From contig NZ_PQGD01000019.1 in NCBI RefSeq assembly GCF_002915575.1, positions 50,483 through 114,482 on the forward strand: a DNA stretch of 64,000 nucleotides, given 5' to 3'. How positions within the stretch are numbered: position 1 is the stretch's first letter; the number at the start of each line of letters is the position of its first letter. Source of the DNA: Superficieibacter electus (GTDB lineage Bacteria; Pseudomonadota; Gammaproteobacteria; Enterobacterales; Enterobacteriaceae). The position numbers were made by a program, and so were the translations under genes. This document shows, in pieces, positions 1 to 11,044 of this stretch. The notes beneath the pieces were generated by a model. The model worked only from the letters and a program-made list of their open reading frames with translations, was not told where the DNA came from and searched no databases.

Positions 1-618
1 AGGCTAAAAAACGCGCTGGTTAACCTCGGCAATACCAAAGACTGGGACACGCTGACTAAACGTGCCAGTGCCGGGAGGCTTGACGGCGTTAACGTTCTGC
101 TGCGCCCGGTCAGCGCAGAATCGCTGGAAAACATGGTCACGACCACGGCGGCACCGTTTGTGACACGCGAAACCTCGCGCGCGGCGCAGGCGCTCAATAG
201 CCCGGCCCCCGGCGGTTTTCTGATCTCCAGTGACGAAGGCAGCGATCTGGTGAATCAACCCTATCCTCCGGTGACGTTATATGACTACCCGGCGCATGAG
301 CAATGGGGAGAGTTTCAGCGCCTGGCTGAAATGCTGATGCATACGCCATTTACCGCAGAGGGTATTGTGACCAGGCTGTTTACCGATGCGAACGGCACTC
401 AGCATATCAGCCTGCACCGCATGCCCGATCGGGCGGGTCTGTGGCGCTATCTGGCAACGACGCTACTGATGCTGGCGATGATCGTCTGCGTCATTTACAA
501 CGGCGTACAGGCCATTCGGCGCTATCAACGCAATCGCACTCGCCTGGCCAGAATTCACAGCTATTATGACAGTTGCCTGAATCCGGTCTTAATTCCCTCA
601 CCGGATAAGCATGCCTGA
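1..618 (+). CDS. igaA: IgaA/YrfF inner-membrane protein, C-terminal part
   Basis: The reading frame is open from the first base, so the gene starts before the window and only about 205 C-terminal residues are present. A hydrophobic segment (LATTLLMLAMIVCVIY) lies about 50 residues before the end and is followed by a basic, arginine-rich tail. This fits the last membrane anchor and short cytoplasmic end of IgaA. In Salmonella and E. coli IgaA (YrfF) is a large inner-membrane protein that restrains the Rcs phosphorelay. The identity rests on recalled similarity and on the neighbours yrfG-hslR-hslO, which follow igaA in E. coli. Confidence 0.88.
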   Translation, partial: RLKNALVNLGNTKDWDTLTKRASAGRLDGVNVLLRPVSAESLENMVTTTAAPFVTRETSRAAQALNSPAPGGFLISSDEGSDLVNQPYPPVTLYDYPAHEQWGEFQRLAEMLMHTPFTAEGIVTRLFTDANGTQHISLHRMPDRAGLWRYLATTLLMLAMIVCVIYNGVQAIRRYQRNRTRLARIHSYYDSCLNPVLIPSPDKHA

Positions 619-674
619 TTCTGAACGGCGACAGTTGTGATACGCTGTCGCCTTTCTTGTGCCTGGAGAGTGAT

Positions 675-1358
675 ATGCAACCCGATATTCGCTGGCAGGA
701 CGTCGATACCGTCCTGCTGGACATGGACGGCACTCTGCTCGACCTCGCCTTCGACAACTATTTCTGGCAGCACCTGGTTCCTGAAACCTATGGCGCGGCC
801 CGTGGCGTGAGTCCGCAGGAGGCGCAGGCGCTTATTCGTCAGGAATACAGCGCAGTGCAGCATACGCTAAACTGGTATTGTCTGGATTACTGGAGTGAAC
901 GCCTGGGGCTGGATATCTGCGCAATGACCACCGCGCAGGGGCCACGCGCGCTGTTACGCGAGGACACCATCCCTTTTCTTGATGCACTAAAGGCGTGTGG
1001 GAAACAGCGCATTCTGCTGACCAATGCCCATCCGCATAACCTGGCAGTCAAGCTGGAACATACGGGTCTGGGTGCGCACCTTGATTTATTACTTTCCACC
1101 CACACATTTGGTTATCCGAAAGAGGATCAGCGGCTCTGGCAGGCGGTCACCCAAAAGACCGGTTTGAACCCTGAGAAAACGCTATTTATTGATGACAGCG
1201 AACCGATTCTGGATGCCGCAGCGCACTTTGGCATTCGCTATTGCCTTGGCGTCACGAATCCGGACTCCGGATTAGCGGAGAAGTGCTATCAGCGCCATCC
1301 ATCGCTCAATGACTACCGACGTTTGATCCCCTCACTTAATGTGAAGGAGTTGCCATGA
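675..1358 (+). CDS. yrfG: GMP/IMP nucleotidase YrfG, HAD family
   Basis: A 227-residue HAD-superfamily hydrolase. Motif I DMDGTLLD is near residues 16-23, motif II is LLTNAHP, and the late acidic motif is FIDDSEPILDAA. In E. coli YrfG is a purine nucleotidase acting on GMP and IMP. The ATG at 675 is preferred to an upstream in-frame GTG at 657 because GGAGAG lies just before it and the protein then matches the E. coli N-terminus (WQDVDTVLLDMDGT). Its stop overlaps the start of hslR (ATGA), so the two are translationally coupled. Confidence 0.93.
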   Translation: MQPDIRWQDVDTVLLDMDGTLLDLAFDNYFWQHLVPETYGAARGVSPQEAQALIRQEYSAVQHTLNWYCLDYWSERLGLDICAMTTAQGPRALLREDTIPFLDALKACGKQRILLTNAHPHNLAVKLEHTGLGAHLDLLLSTHTFGYPKEDQRLWQAVTQKTGLNPEKTLFIDDSEPILDAAAHFGIRYCLGVTNPDSGLAEKCYQRHPSLNDYRRLIPSLNVKELP

Positions 1359-1756
1359 AAGAAAAGCCCTCTGAGACCGTCAGACTGGATAAATGGCTGT
1401 GGGCAGCCCGGTTTTATAAAACGCGTGCGCTGGCGCGCGACATGATTGAAGGTGGCAAAGTGCACTACAACGGCCAGCGCAGCAAACCGAGTAAAATCGT
1501 GGAGCTTAACGCCACTCTCACGCTGCGTCAGGGCAACGATGAGCGAACGGTCATTGTGAAAGCCATTACTGAACAGCGCCGCCCCGCAACGGAAGCTACG
1601 ACGCTGTATGAAGAGACGGCAGAAAGCGTGGAAAAGCGTGAGAAGATTGCGCTGGCGCGTAAAATGAATGCCCTGACCATGCCGCATCCTGACAGGCGAC
1701 CGGATAAAAAAGAACGTCGCGACCTGATGAGATTTAAACACGGCGAAAACGAATAA
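1355..1756 (+). CDS. hslR: Hsp15, ribosome-associated heat-shock protein
   Basis: A 133-residue basic protein with an N-terminal S4 RNA-binding domain (VRLDKWLWAARFYKTRALA and following residues) and a long charged C-terminal tail. In E. coli HslR binds free 50S subunits that carry nascent peptidyl-tRNA after translation aborts, and helps recycle them. The start overlaps the yrfG stop by four bases, and the heat-shock chaperone gene hslO follows 24 bases after its stop, as in E. coli. Length and sequence match the family, and no defect is seen. Confidence 0.95.
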   Translation: MKEKPSETVRLDKWLWAARFYKTRALARDMIEGGKVHYNGQRSKPSKIVELNATLTLRQGNDERTVIVKAITEQRRPATEATTLYEETAESVEKREKIALARKMNALTMPHPDRRPDKKERRDLMRFKHGENE

Positions 1757-1780
1757 CGTTTGCCCGCAAGAGAGACCACT

Positions 1781-2659
1781 ATGACTCAACACGATCAACT
1801 TCACCGTTACCTGTTTGAAAATTACGCCGTGCGCGGCGAGCTGGTAACCGTGTCGGAAAGCCTGCAAGAGATCCTTGCCAACCATAGCTATCCGCTGCCG
1901 GTGAAGACTATCCTCGCCGAGCTACTGGTCGCCACCAGCCTGCTGACGGCAACGCTGAAATTTGACGGTGATATTACCGTTCAGCTTCAGGGCGATGGCC
2001 CGATGAATCTGGCGGTGATTAACGGGAATAATCGCCTGCAGTTGCGCGGCGTGGCGCGTACTCAGGCAGAGATCCCGGAAAATGCCGACCTGAAGACACT
2101 GATTGGCAACGGCTATCTGGTTATCACCATTACGCCGGAAGAGGGCGAGCGCTATCAGGGCGTGGTAGGGCTTGAAGGCGATACGCTGGCAGCCTGCCTG
2201 GAAGATTATTTTATGCGTTCTGAACAGTTGCCAACGCGCCTGTTTATCCGTACCGGTGAAGCAGACGGTAAACCGGCGGCAGGCGGGATGCTGTTGCAGG
2301 TGCTTCCGGCGCAGGAAACCCAGATCGATGATTTTGAACATCTGGCGACCCTGACCGACACCATTAAGGCCGACGAGCTGTTCACGCTACCGGCGAACGA
2401 TGTACTGTGGCGGCTTTATCATGAAGAAGAAGTCACGCTGTATGAGCCGCAGAAAGTCGAGTTTAAATGCACCTGCTCCCGTGAGCGTTGCGCCGCCGCG
2501 CTGAAAACGCTGCCGGACGAGGAACTCGACAGCATTCTGGCGGAAGACGGTGAAATCGACATGAGCTGCGATTATTGCGGTAGCCATTATGTCTTTGATG
2601 CCATGGATATTGCTGGCATCCGTAATAATGCGTCGCCAGGCGATCCGCAGGTACATTGA
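1781..2659 (+). CDS. hslO: Hsp33 redox-regulated holdase chaperone
   Basis: A 292-residue protein. The C-terminal zinc switch is intact: a CTC pair (in [10 protein letters not shown]) and a CDYC pair bind zinc in the reduced form and form disulphides on oxidation to activate the chaperone. The ATG at 1781 is chosen because [14 protein letters not shown] matches the known N-terminus. An in-frame TTG 21 bases upstream would add an unsupported extension, and the AGAGAG just before the ATG can serve as ribosome-binding site. It protects unfolded proteins during oxidative and heat stress and sits directly after hslR. Confidence 0.95.
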   Translation: MTQHDQLHRYLFENYAVRGELVTVSESLQEILANHSYPLPVKTILAELLVATSLLTATLKFDGDITVQLQGDGPMNLAVINGNNRLQLRGVARTQAEIPENADLKTLIGNGYLVITITPEEGERYQGVVGLEGDTLAACLEDYFMRSEQLPTRLFIRTGEADGKPAAGGMLLQVLPAQETQIDDFEHLATLTDTIKADELFTLPANDVLWRLYHEEEVTLYEPQKVEFKCTCSRERCAAALKTLPDEELDSILAEDGEIDMSCDYCGSHYVFDAMDIAGIRNNASPGDPQVH

Positions 2660-2680
2660 TTTCCGCGGCAGGATTAACCC

Positions 2681-2784
2681 GCCCTGCCCGGTGGCGCTGC
2701 GCTTACCGGGCCTACGATTTCAATACAACTGATTGATATAAAATAAATTGCAGGCCGGGTAAGGCAAAGCTGCCACCCGGCAAC
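2681..2784. repeat. REP/BIME palindromic elements
   Basis: Two REP-type units in opposite orientation (about 2681-2715 and 2750-2784) share the cores CCGGTGGCGCTGCGCTTACC and GGCCGGGTAAGGC. They fill the space between the convergent genes hslO and yhgE. Such elements commonly stabilise mRNA 3' ends or bind gyrase or IHF. Confidence 0.85.
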
Positions 2785-2847
2785 GCGTCTCCCGGGCGCA
2801 GCACCGTGCCATGTCTGCCCGACAGGAATCTTCCTGCCCCTTATTCC

Positions 2848-4584
2848 TTATTCCTCCGAATAATAATTCATTTTTACGCGCTCACCGTTAATGCTGAGAT
2901 CCTGCCACACCTTCGGCGTTAACTTCACCTGTCCCTGCTCAAGGGCCTGTACCAAAGCCGCCTTATCCAGCGACGCGGGTAAATCCCAGGCATTGCCGTT
3001 GGTTGCCCAGCCTGCCTTATCCTGCCGAAATGCCGTAATCTGCCTTTCATCAAGGTTGTAATACAGCCATTCCATAACGCCATCCTGATTCAAATCCTGC
3101 GCCATCAACCAGCAGTTTTTTTGTGCGGCCAGACATCCGGATACGCTTTCTCGCCGGCTTATCAATTGCTCCCATAACGCCTTATCCGGAACCCTATCGC
3201 GCGTAATTAGCAGGATATTCTGTTGCAGGAACGGGACGTTGACGACAACCTCATTCTGGCGGCTGATATTTAACATATTTTTCAAAATGCGGTTGCGAGC
3301 ACCATCGTTGATAAACGCCCGATCGTTTTGTAACGCCAGCAATGCCCTATGCCCACGTCGTCCGGCACCATCCAGCATGCTCAGACTGAGATTATCGGCA
3401 CTTGTTTGGCCACTGTAGTAGCGCGCCATCTGGCTATTAACGCTGATGCGGTAGCGATCAAGTACTGGTGAATGTAACAAAACCAGCAAGGTCAGCATCA
3501 GCAACGCTACCCCCTGATTCACCGCCCCTTGTACAGAGAGCGGTTGATGCCGGAGGATGCTAAAGGCATAACCGCAGGCCCATACCAGCGCAACGCCGGT
3601 GATGAGTACGGCATAAAGTCGTTCCGGCGTCCAGCCATACTGAGCAATACGCACCCACATCGCCCAGCCAGCCAGGAGGGCGAGCAGCGGTAAAACGAAC
3701 AGCGATACGCGGACCAGATAGCGTAGCGCCAGCGGATAAGGTAACTGATTTTTCTCCGGTGACCAGACCACGGCCACTAATATCAGCAGCATCAGGACAA
3801 GGCTATTTAACAGACCTGCCGCTGAGATACGCGTAGAAATCGTGCCAATACCGACAAAGGGCAGCGTGAGGATAAACAGCAGGACCACCAGCGCGACCAG
3901 AGGCAGTAAACCACGCGCGATCAACGCCAGCAAATTTTGTACCGCCAGGATCAGGCGTGACTCGCTGCGGGCGAGAATGAGCACCAGGGCGCATACCAGC
4001 CCGGTTGAGAGATAAAAAAACCACTTCGTTTCAAAAAAGAGCCAGTGGAAAAAATTCAGGTTCAGCAGCTTGAAGAGTTCTGACCACAGGGTGAGCACCA
4101 GCCACAATAGCCCCGTTGCCAGAAAGATCAGCAGTAGTGAGAGGCTGTTTTGCCATAAACGTTGATAAAAAAATGCGTATCCCGCGCGAAATGCTCCGGT
4201 TTGTAAACGGGCCTGAAACCAGGGCAGCATCAGCATAGTCATGAGTACCAGCAGGAAACTATAAAGCAACAGCGCTTCCTGAAACTGCCAGCTTTCAGCG
4301 TGTTTAAAATTCCAGCTTACCCACCAGCCCATTGCGCACACCACCGCCAGTACAATGCTTAGCCCGGCCCATAGCGCAGGCTGGCTAAAGCGTGTGACGG
4401 TAAATAACAACGTTCCCGACAGTGCGATAGATCCCATTACGCCATACAGCATGTAACCGTTAACGGCGGGCAGCTCATGTGCCTCAATCACGCGCAGCAA
4501 AACATAACACAGCAGCCCCTGAAGCAGACCTGCGGCAATCATACCCCACCGGGTGGTCGATGAAAGTGGTGCAATCCTGTCCAT
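2848..4584 (-). CDS. yhgE: YhgE, polytopic inner-membrane protein (DUF4153-like)
   Basis: About 578 residues. The first two thirds hold roughly ten hydrophobic segments, and the C-terminal ~180 residues are soluble. The position between hslO and pckA and the general build match E. coli yhgE, a putative inner-membrane protein of unproven function. The ATG at 4584 gives a product close to the E. coli length. A GTG at 4668 would add 28 mostly polar residues (total 606), and neither start has a strong ribosome-binding site. No catalytic motif was recognised, so no function is assigned. Confidence 0.8.
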   Translation of the reverse strand: MDRIAPLSSTTRWGMIAAGLLQGLLCYVLLRVIEAHELPAVNGYMLYGVMGSIALSGTLLFTVTRFSQPALWAGLSIVLAVVCAMGWWVSWNFKHAESWQFQEALLLYSFLLVLMTMLMLPWFQARLQTGAFRAGYAFFYQRLWQNSLSLLLIFLATGLLWLVLTLWSELFKLLNLNFFHWLFFETKWFFYLSTGLVCALVLILARSESRLILAVQNLLALIARGLLPLVALVVLLFILTLPFVGIGTISTRISAAGLLNSLVLMLLILVAVVWSPEKNQLPYPLALRYLVRVSLFVLPLLALLAGWAMWVRIAQYGWTPERLYAVLITGVALVWACGYAFSILRHQPLSVQGAVNQGVALLMLTLLVLLHSPVLDRYRISVNSQMARYYSGQTSADNLSLSMLDGAGRRGHRALLALQNDRAFINDGARNRILKNMLNISRQNEVVVNVPFLQQNILLITRDRVPDKALWEQLISRRESVSGCLAAQKNCWLMAQDLNQDGVMEWLYYNLDERQITAFRQDKAGWATNGNAWDLPASLDKAALVQALEQGQVKLTPKVWQDLSINGERVKMNYYSEE

Positions 4585-4668
4585 AGCGATATCCGAATTT
4601 GCTGAGAAAAAATGATGTCTCACCTGTAGATCAAAAAGATGAGTGGTTGTAGATAAAAGCACGGCCAC

Positions 4669-4952
4669 ATCAACAACGTGTTAATGAAATGCTTACGTAA
4701 TTAACTTACATGAATGCGATTACACTCACAAACTACTAGATTTTTTCTCTGCCATTTAACGTTTTAAAAACATATACGGTAAGGAAAGCACATTTACTGC
4801 CATAATCATCACCGTTTTATATCCCGGGTGGCAGCGTTTTACGTCAAGAAGGGTTTTGTCCGGATACGTAAATCTATGAGCCCCGTCGCGGTTAATCGAC
4901 CCAGAACAACCCTACAATTCGAGGCAGTACATATTGGCTAAGGAGCAGTGAC
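4669..4952 (+). promoter_or_regulatory. pckA upstream region with a CRP-like site
   Basis: This non-coding stretch holds TGCGATTACACTCACA at 4715-4730, which differs by one base from the CRP consensus half-site pair TGTGA-N6-TCACA. pckA is known to be catabolite-controlled in E. coli, so a CRP role is reasonable but unproven. AAGGAG at 4940-4945 is the pckA ribosome-binding site. Nothing else was recognised. Confidence 0.5.
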
Positions 4953-6572
4953 ATGCGCGTTAAAGAATTAACCCCGCAAGATCTCAAGGCTTATGGTATC
5001 AACGACGTTCAGGATATCGTTTACAACCCCGACTATGACACGCTGTATCAGGAGGAATTAAACCCTCACCTGGAAGGTTATGAGCGCGGAGTGGTGACGA
5101 ATTCTGGTGCTATCGCCGTCGACACCGGTATTTTCACCGGCCGTTCGCCGAAAGATAAGTATATTGTTCGTGATGACACTACCTGCGATACCGTGTGGTG
5201 GTCCGATAAAGGTAAAGGCAAGAACGACAACAAACCGCTCACGCCGGAAACCTGGCAACATTTGAAGGGACTCGTCACCCGGCAACTCTCGGGTAAACGG
5301 CTTTTCATCGTCGATGCTTTCTGTGGTGCTAACGCAGACACCCGCCTGTCAGTACGGTTTATCACTGAAGTGGCATGGCAGGCGCATTTCGTGAAAAATA
5401 TGTTTATTCGCCCCACCGATGCAGAGCTGGCGGATTTTACGCCGGACTTTATCGTCATGAACGGTGCGAAATGCACTAACCCGCAGTGGAAAGAGCAGGG
5501 CCTCAACTCTGAAAACTTCGTCGCCTTCAACCTGACGGAGCGCATCCAGCTTATTGGCGGGACGTGGTACGGCGGCGAAATGAAGAAAGGGATGTTCTCG
5601 ATGATGAACTACCTGCTACCGCTGAAGGGGATCGCGTCCATGCACTGCTCGGCTAACGTCGGCGCAGAGGGTGATGTCGCCGTCTTCTTCGGTCTCTCCG
5701 GCACGGGTAAAACCACGCTCTCTACCGATCCGAAGCGCCGTCTGATTGGCGATGACGAGCATGGCTGGGACGACGACGGCGTGTTTAACTTCGAAGGCGG
5801 CTGCTACGCCAAAACGATCAAGCTGTCTGAAGAAGCGGAACCGGATATTTATCACGCGATCCGCCGCGACGCTCTGCTGGAAAACGTCACCGTACGTGAC
5901 GATGGCTCAATCGATTTTGATGACGGTTCGAAAACCGAGAACACCCGCGTTTCCTACCCGATTTACCATATCGACAATATCGTTAAGCCGGTATCCAAAG
6001 CCGGGCATGCCACGAAGGTCATCTTCCTGACCGCCGACGCGTTTGGCGTGCTGCCGCCGGTATCCCGTCTCACCGCTAACCAGACGCAGTATCATTTCCT
6101 GTCTGGCTTTACTGCCAAACTGGCCGGGACCGAGCGTGGTATCACCGAACCGACGCCCACCTTCTCTGCCTGCTTTGGCGCGGCGTTCCTGTCGCTGCAT
6201 CCGACTCAGTATTCTGAAGTGCTGGTGAAACGTATGCAGGCTGCGGGTGCCCAGGCTTATCTGGTGAATACCGGCTGGAACGGCACGGGCAAACGTATTT
6301 CCATTAAAAATACGCGTGCCATTATCGACGCCATTCTTAATGGTTCCCTCGACGATGCCGAAACCTTCACCCTGCCGATATTCGATCTCGCAGTGCCAAC
6401 CAGCCTGCCGGGAGTGGATACGCACATTCTCGATCCGCGTAACACCTACGCATCACCAGAACAGTGGCAGGAAAAAGCCAACGCGCTGGCGAAACTGTTT
6501 ATCAGTAATTTCGAGAAGTACACCGATACGCCAGCAGGCGCGGCGCTGGTGAGCGCAGGGCCGAAGCTGTAA
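4953..6572 (+). CDS. pckA: Phosphoenolpyruvate carboxykinase (ATP)
   Basis: A 539-residue protein, one shorter than E. coli PckA. It converts oxaloacetate and ATP to phosphoenolpyruvate and CO2, the first committed step of gluconeogenesis. The kinase-1a P-loop GLSGTGKTT is near residue 250, followed by the metal-binding [11 protein letters not shown] region and the [14 protein letters not shown] segment of the family. The start has an AAGGAG site eight bases upstream. The gene is monocistronic: a strong hairpin terminator follows 19 bases after the stop. Confidence 0.97.
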   Translation: MRVKELTPQDLKAYGINDVQDIVYNPDYDTLYQEELNPHLEGYERGVVTNSGAIAVDTGIFTGRSPKDKYIVRDDTTCDTVWWSDKGKGKNDNKPLTPETWQHLKGLVTRQLSGKRLFIVDAFCGANADTRLSVRFITEVAWQAHFVKNMFIRPTDAELADFTPDFIVMNGAKCTNPQWKEQGLNSENFVAFNLTERIQLIGGTWYGGEMKKGMFSMMNYLLPLKGIASMHCSANVGAEGDVAVFFGLSGTGKTTLSTDPKRRLIGDDEHGWDDDGVFNFEGGCYAKTIKLSEEAEPDIYHAIRRDALLENVTVRDDGSIDFDDGSKTENTRVSYPIYHIDNIVKPVSKAGHATKVIFLTADAFGVLPPVSRLTANQTQYHFLSGFTAKLAGTERGITEPTPTFSACFGAAFLSLHPTQYSEVLVKRMQAAGAQAYLVNTGWNGTGKRISIKNTRAIIDAILNGSLDDAETFTLPIFDLAVPTSLPGVDTHILDPRNTYASPEQWQEKANALAKLFISNFEKYTDTPAGAALVSAGPKL

Positions 6573-6591
6573 TTAAAGGACGTTGTAAGTG

Positions 6592-6621
6592 CCCCCTTCC
6601 TTTGGGAAGGGGGTTTGTTTT
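6592..6621 (+). terminator. Rho-independent terminator of pckA
   Basis: The nine-base-pair stem CCCCCTTCC / GGAAGGGGG has a TTTG loop and is followed by TTTGTTTT. It sits between pckA and the next small gene, so that gene needs its own promoter or read-through. Confidence 0.9.
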
Positions 6622-6639
6622 AGGGAGAAAGGAATTTTC

Positions 6640-7032
6640 ATGAGTTACGATTTAATGGTCTTTGAACGACATGCGGCTCCGCAGGATGCAACTGCGTTTA
6701 TGGAATGGTACGAAAAGCAAACTGAGTGGGATGAGCCTCATGATTATGATAATCCGGATGTCACCACCCCGGCTTTGCAAAATTTTTACAGGGCAATGAT
6801 ACAGGTATTCCCCAATATGAATGGCCCGGATGCGCCTGATGATGACCAACTGGATAAGCTCGAAGAACAGGGGCTGGATGCTTATCTCACTGACTATTCG
6901 ATTGGGAAAGATATTATTTATATGGCATTCAGTTGGTCTGTCGCGGATGAAGCGTGGGACAAAGTCCGCGAACTGGCGCGCCTGCATCAGGTTGGATTTT
7001 GCAACGTCAGTGGCAATATGGAAATTGAGTGA
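6640..7032 (+). CDS. Small acidic protein, orphan immunity-like
   Basis: A 130-residue, strongly acidic soluble protein beginning MSYDLMVF, with no signal peptide or membrane segment. The ATG at 6640 follows GGGAGAAAGGA. An upstream in-frame start at 6589 would place coding sequence over the pckA terminator and is rejected. Small acidic proteins of this build are common among immunity proteins of polymorphic toxins, and the next two genes are of the same general sort. I recognise no specific family, and no toxin gene is visible. In E. coli pckA and envZ are neighbours, so this is accessory DNA. Confidence 0.6.
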   Translation: MSYDLMVFERHAAPQDATAFMEWYEKQTEWDEPHDYDNPDVTTPALQNFYRAMIQVFPNMNGPDAPDDDQLDKLEEQGLDAYLTDYSIGKDIIYMAFSWSVADEAWDKVRELARLHQVGFCNVSGNMEIE

Positions 7033-7166
7033 GATTAATTTCCGGCCAGTCTGTAGGCCGAATAAGCGAAGCGGAATCTGACATTAAGATTTGCCAGATA
7101 TATCCCTGTGGGATTACGGCTACACCTCATCCAAACTACAATGCTGTCAGTCAGAATTTTCGCGTA

Positions 7167-7622
7167 TTATTCAATTTTAAGACGTAGTTGCGTAATACGT
7201 TTTAGGCGATATTGCATTTCGTTACGGATACCTTCATCTGGATGACGGGCGTACTCTTTAATCAAAGCCAGCGCTTCAGGGGTATCAATCCTCCATAGCA
7301 GATGACTGAACCATTTAGCGATAGCATCAGAGTCTGAACAGGTATAATCAAGGTAATCAAAACCTTGCTCGAATACCTGGCGGATATAGGGAAGCGTGGC
7401 AGGATCGGCTATTGTCTGTAACTCGAAAGCCACCTGCTGATGACAATGATGGCCAGGCATCACTAACAGTTGATGAAAAAGATCGAGCCTGGTATCTGGC
7501 TTACCAGTAGTCAACTCACGCCCAGCGGCCAGCAAGCGCTCAATGGCACTATCAAGCATATCGCTGTCTTGCCGGGTAATGGCTTCTGATATGGCAGCCC
7601 TGATAGGTAGTAAATAATCCAT
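7167..7622 (-). CDS. HEAT-like helical protein, possible orphan immunity protein
   Basis: A 151-residue protein that looks entirely helical, with repeated helix pairs resembling HEAT repeats (for example the IDTPEALALIKEYARHPDEG segment near the C-terminus). No signal peptide or membrane segment is present. GGGATAATT precedes the ATG. HEAT-like immunity proteins are known in Rhs and other polymorphic toxin loci, and the next gene upstream encodes a CPCC protein of the same ecological type. The function is inferred from context only. It lies in the same orientation as the 7713-8024 gene, 90 bases downstream of it. Confidence 0.6.
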   Translation of the reverse strand: MDYLLPIRAAISEAITRQDSDMLDSAIERLLAAGRELTTGKPDTRLDLFHQLLVMPGHHCHQQVAFELQTIADPATLPYIRQVFEQGFDYLDYTCSDSDAIAKWFSHLLWRIDTPEALALIKEYARHPDEGIRNEMQYRLKRITQLRLKIE

Positions 7623-7712
7623 AATTATCCCATGATAGATGTTTCATACCAGCCATTGTAGACCGGGCAATCAAGCATAATCCCGCGATGAAGTGTACTA
7701 ACCCTGACTGCA

Positions 7713-8024
7713 CTAAAAATTCACGCCCTCATCCACGCCACTGAGTTCATCTTCTTCAGGCGGCCTGACATGCTGCAACATGTCATCTACACAAGCGCCA
7801 AATTTTTTAAAATTTGCCCGGCCCTTTTGCAACGTCATGCCGTGATTACAGACGCTTGGATCAAGAGTGTTTCTGACAAAAGCATCATTTTCCCAAAAGC
7901 AAACCCGGCATATAAAGCCATGGTTGGTGTTTGCCGATACGGGAAAAGTATAATATCCGCAGCATGGACAAGGATATTTGGCAGGTGTAGTCCGGGAATC
8001 ATCTGCGCCAGTTAAAGACATCAT
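7713..8024 (-). CDS. CPCC-type cysteine-rich small protein
   Basis: A 103-residue protein containing YPCPCCGYYTF near residue 18 and CRVCFWEND near residue 38, the arrangement of the cysteine-rich CPCC domain family (PF14206 by recollection). Two CxxC-like pairs suggest one bound zinc. Family members frequently occur in polymorphic toxin immunity islands, but their biochemical role is unknown. AAGGA lies five bases before the ATG, and a second ATG follows immediately. A BIME separates it from envZ. Confidence 0.72.
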   Translation of the reverse strand: MMSLTGADDSRTTPAKYPCPCCGYYTFPVSANTNHGFICRVCFWENDAFVRNTLDPSVCNHGMTLQKGRANFKKFGACVDDMLQHVRPPEEDELSGVDEGVNF

Positions 8025-8080
8025 AAAAATCCTTTTCGTGTGGTTTTGCCAGGCAGTATTGTCTGATTAGCGCGGAACAC

Positions 8081-8171
8081 CTGACCGGTGACGCTTCGCT
8101 TACCGGGCCTACAGGGTAGAACGGCATAGGGTCTTGTAGGCCGGACAAGGCGAAGCCGCCGCCCGGCATTA
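8081..8171. repeat. BIME (two REP units)
   Basis: Two inverted REP units at about 8081-8112 and 8134-8171 (GGCCGGACAAGGCGAAGCCG core) sit just after the envZ stop. They mark the boundary between the accessory genes and the conserved envZ/ompR operon. Confidence 0.85.
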
Positions 8172-8187
8172 CGGATAAAATGCCGCG

Positions 8188-10256
<2,069 letters not shown>

Positions 10257-10480
10257 GGTTTTTACTCCCAAAGGTTCGCAAAAGTCGTGATAACGTATTC
10301 TTAAGAAAGGCCACGCTTGCCACCAGCGAAATCTGGTATAAATTTCAGTCTAAATTGTTACAAAGCATATTTAACAGTAGCTTAAGTATACATATAAGCA
10401 TAAATCATATTATTTATTCTGTCGGTAGTGTCGCGCGTTACGTATTGTGCGCAAGATTGAATAAGAAAGGATAAGAGACG
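10257..10480. promoter_or_regulatory. Divergent ompR/greB promoter region
   Basis: A 224-base AT-rich region between the divergent starts of ompR and greB. It must hold both promoters. AAAGGATAAGAGACG just before greB is its ribosome-binding site. I could not assign CRP or IHF sites with confidence. Confidence 0.6.
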
Positions 10481-10954
10481 ATGAAAACGCCATTAATCAC
10501 CCGCGAGGGATATGAAAAATTAAAACAGGAGATGGACTACCTTTGGCGGGAAGAGCGTCCGGAAGTGACCAAAAAGGTGACCTGGGCGGCAAGCCTTGGC
10601 GATCGCAGTGAAAATGCCGATTATCAGTACAACAAAAAGCGACTGCGCGAAATCGATCGCCGCGTGCGCTATCTCACTAAGTGTCTGGAAAATCTGAAAA
10701 TCGTCGATTACTCACCGCAGCAAGAGGGCAGAGTCTTTTTTGGCGCATGGGTGGAAATCGAGAACGACGAGGGTGACACGAAGCGTTTTCGTATCGTCGG
10801 CTACGATGAAATTTTTGGTCGTAAGGATTACATCTCCATTGACTCGCCGATGGCGCGGGCGCTGCTGAAAAAAGAGGTCGGCGATCTGGCAGTCGTGCAG
10901 ACACCGGTCGGTGAAGCAAGCTGGTATGTCAATGAAATCGAGTATGTGAAATAG
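10481..10954 (+). CDS. greB: Transcription elongation factor GreB
   Basis: A 157-residue protein with the N-terminal coiled coil carrying the acidic tip (GDRSENADYQYNKKR, about residues 41-55) and a C-terminal FKBP-like domain. It enters the RNA polymerase secondary channel and promotes cleavage of backtracked RNA. The basic patch around KKRLREIDRRVRYL is typical of GreB rather than GreA. The gene is divergent from ompR and upstream of yhgF, the E. coli arrangement. Confidence 0.95.
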   Translation: MKTPLITREGYEKLKQEMDYLWREERPEVTKKVTWAASLGDRSENADYQYNKKRLREIDRRVRYLTKCLENLKIVDYSPQQEGRVFFGAWVEIENDEGDTKRFRIVGYDEIFGRKDYISIDSPMARALLKKEVGDLAVVQTPVGEASWYVNEIEYVK

Positions 10955-10964
10955 AACTGTCCGA

Positions 10965-10990
10965 AGCCGTCCCGTGCGGCTGGCATTTTT
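10965..10990 (+). terminator. Probable greB terminator
   Basis: A short hairpin (AGCCG / CGGCT) followed by GGCATTTTT lies directly after greB. The stem is short, so this is moderate evidence only. Confidence 0.5.
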
Positions 10991-11044
10991 GCGTGTCAGT
11001 CCGTATAACTATCGGCTGATTTTGCTCCTGAGATGATATTAGCC

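Noticed and set aside
4585-4668. N-terminal extension of yhgE to a GTG at 4668
   Set aside because: It adds 28 mostly polar residues before the first membrane helix and has no ribosome-binding site. It cannot be fully excluded.
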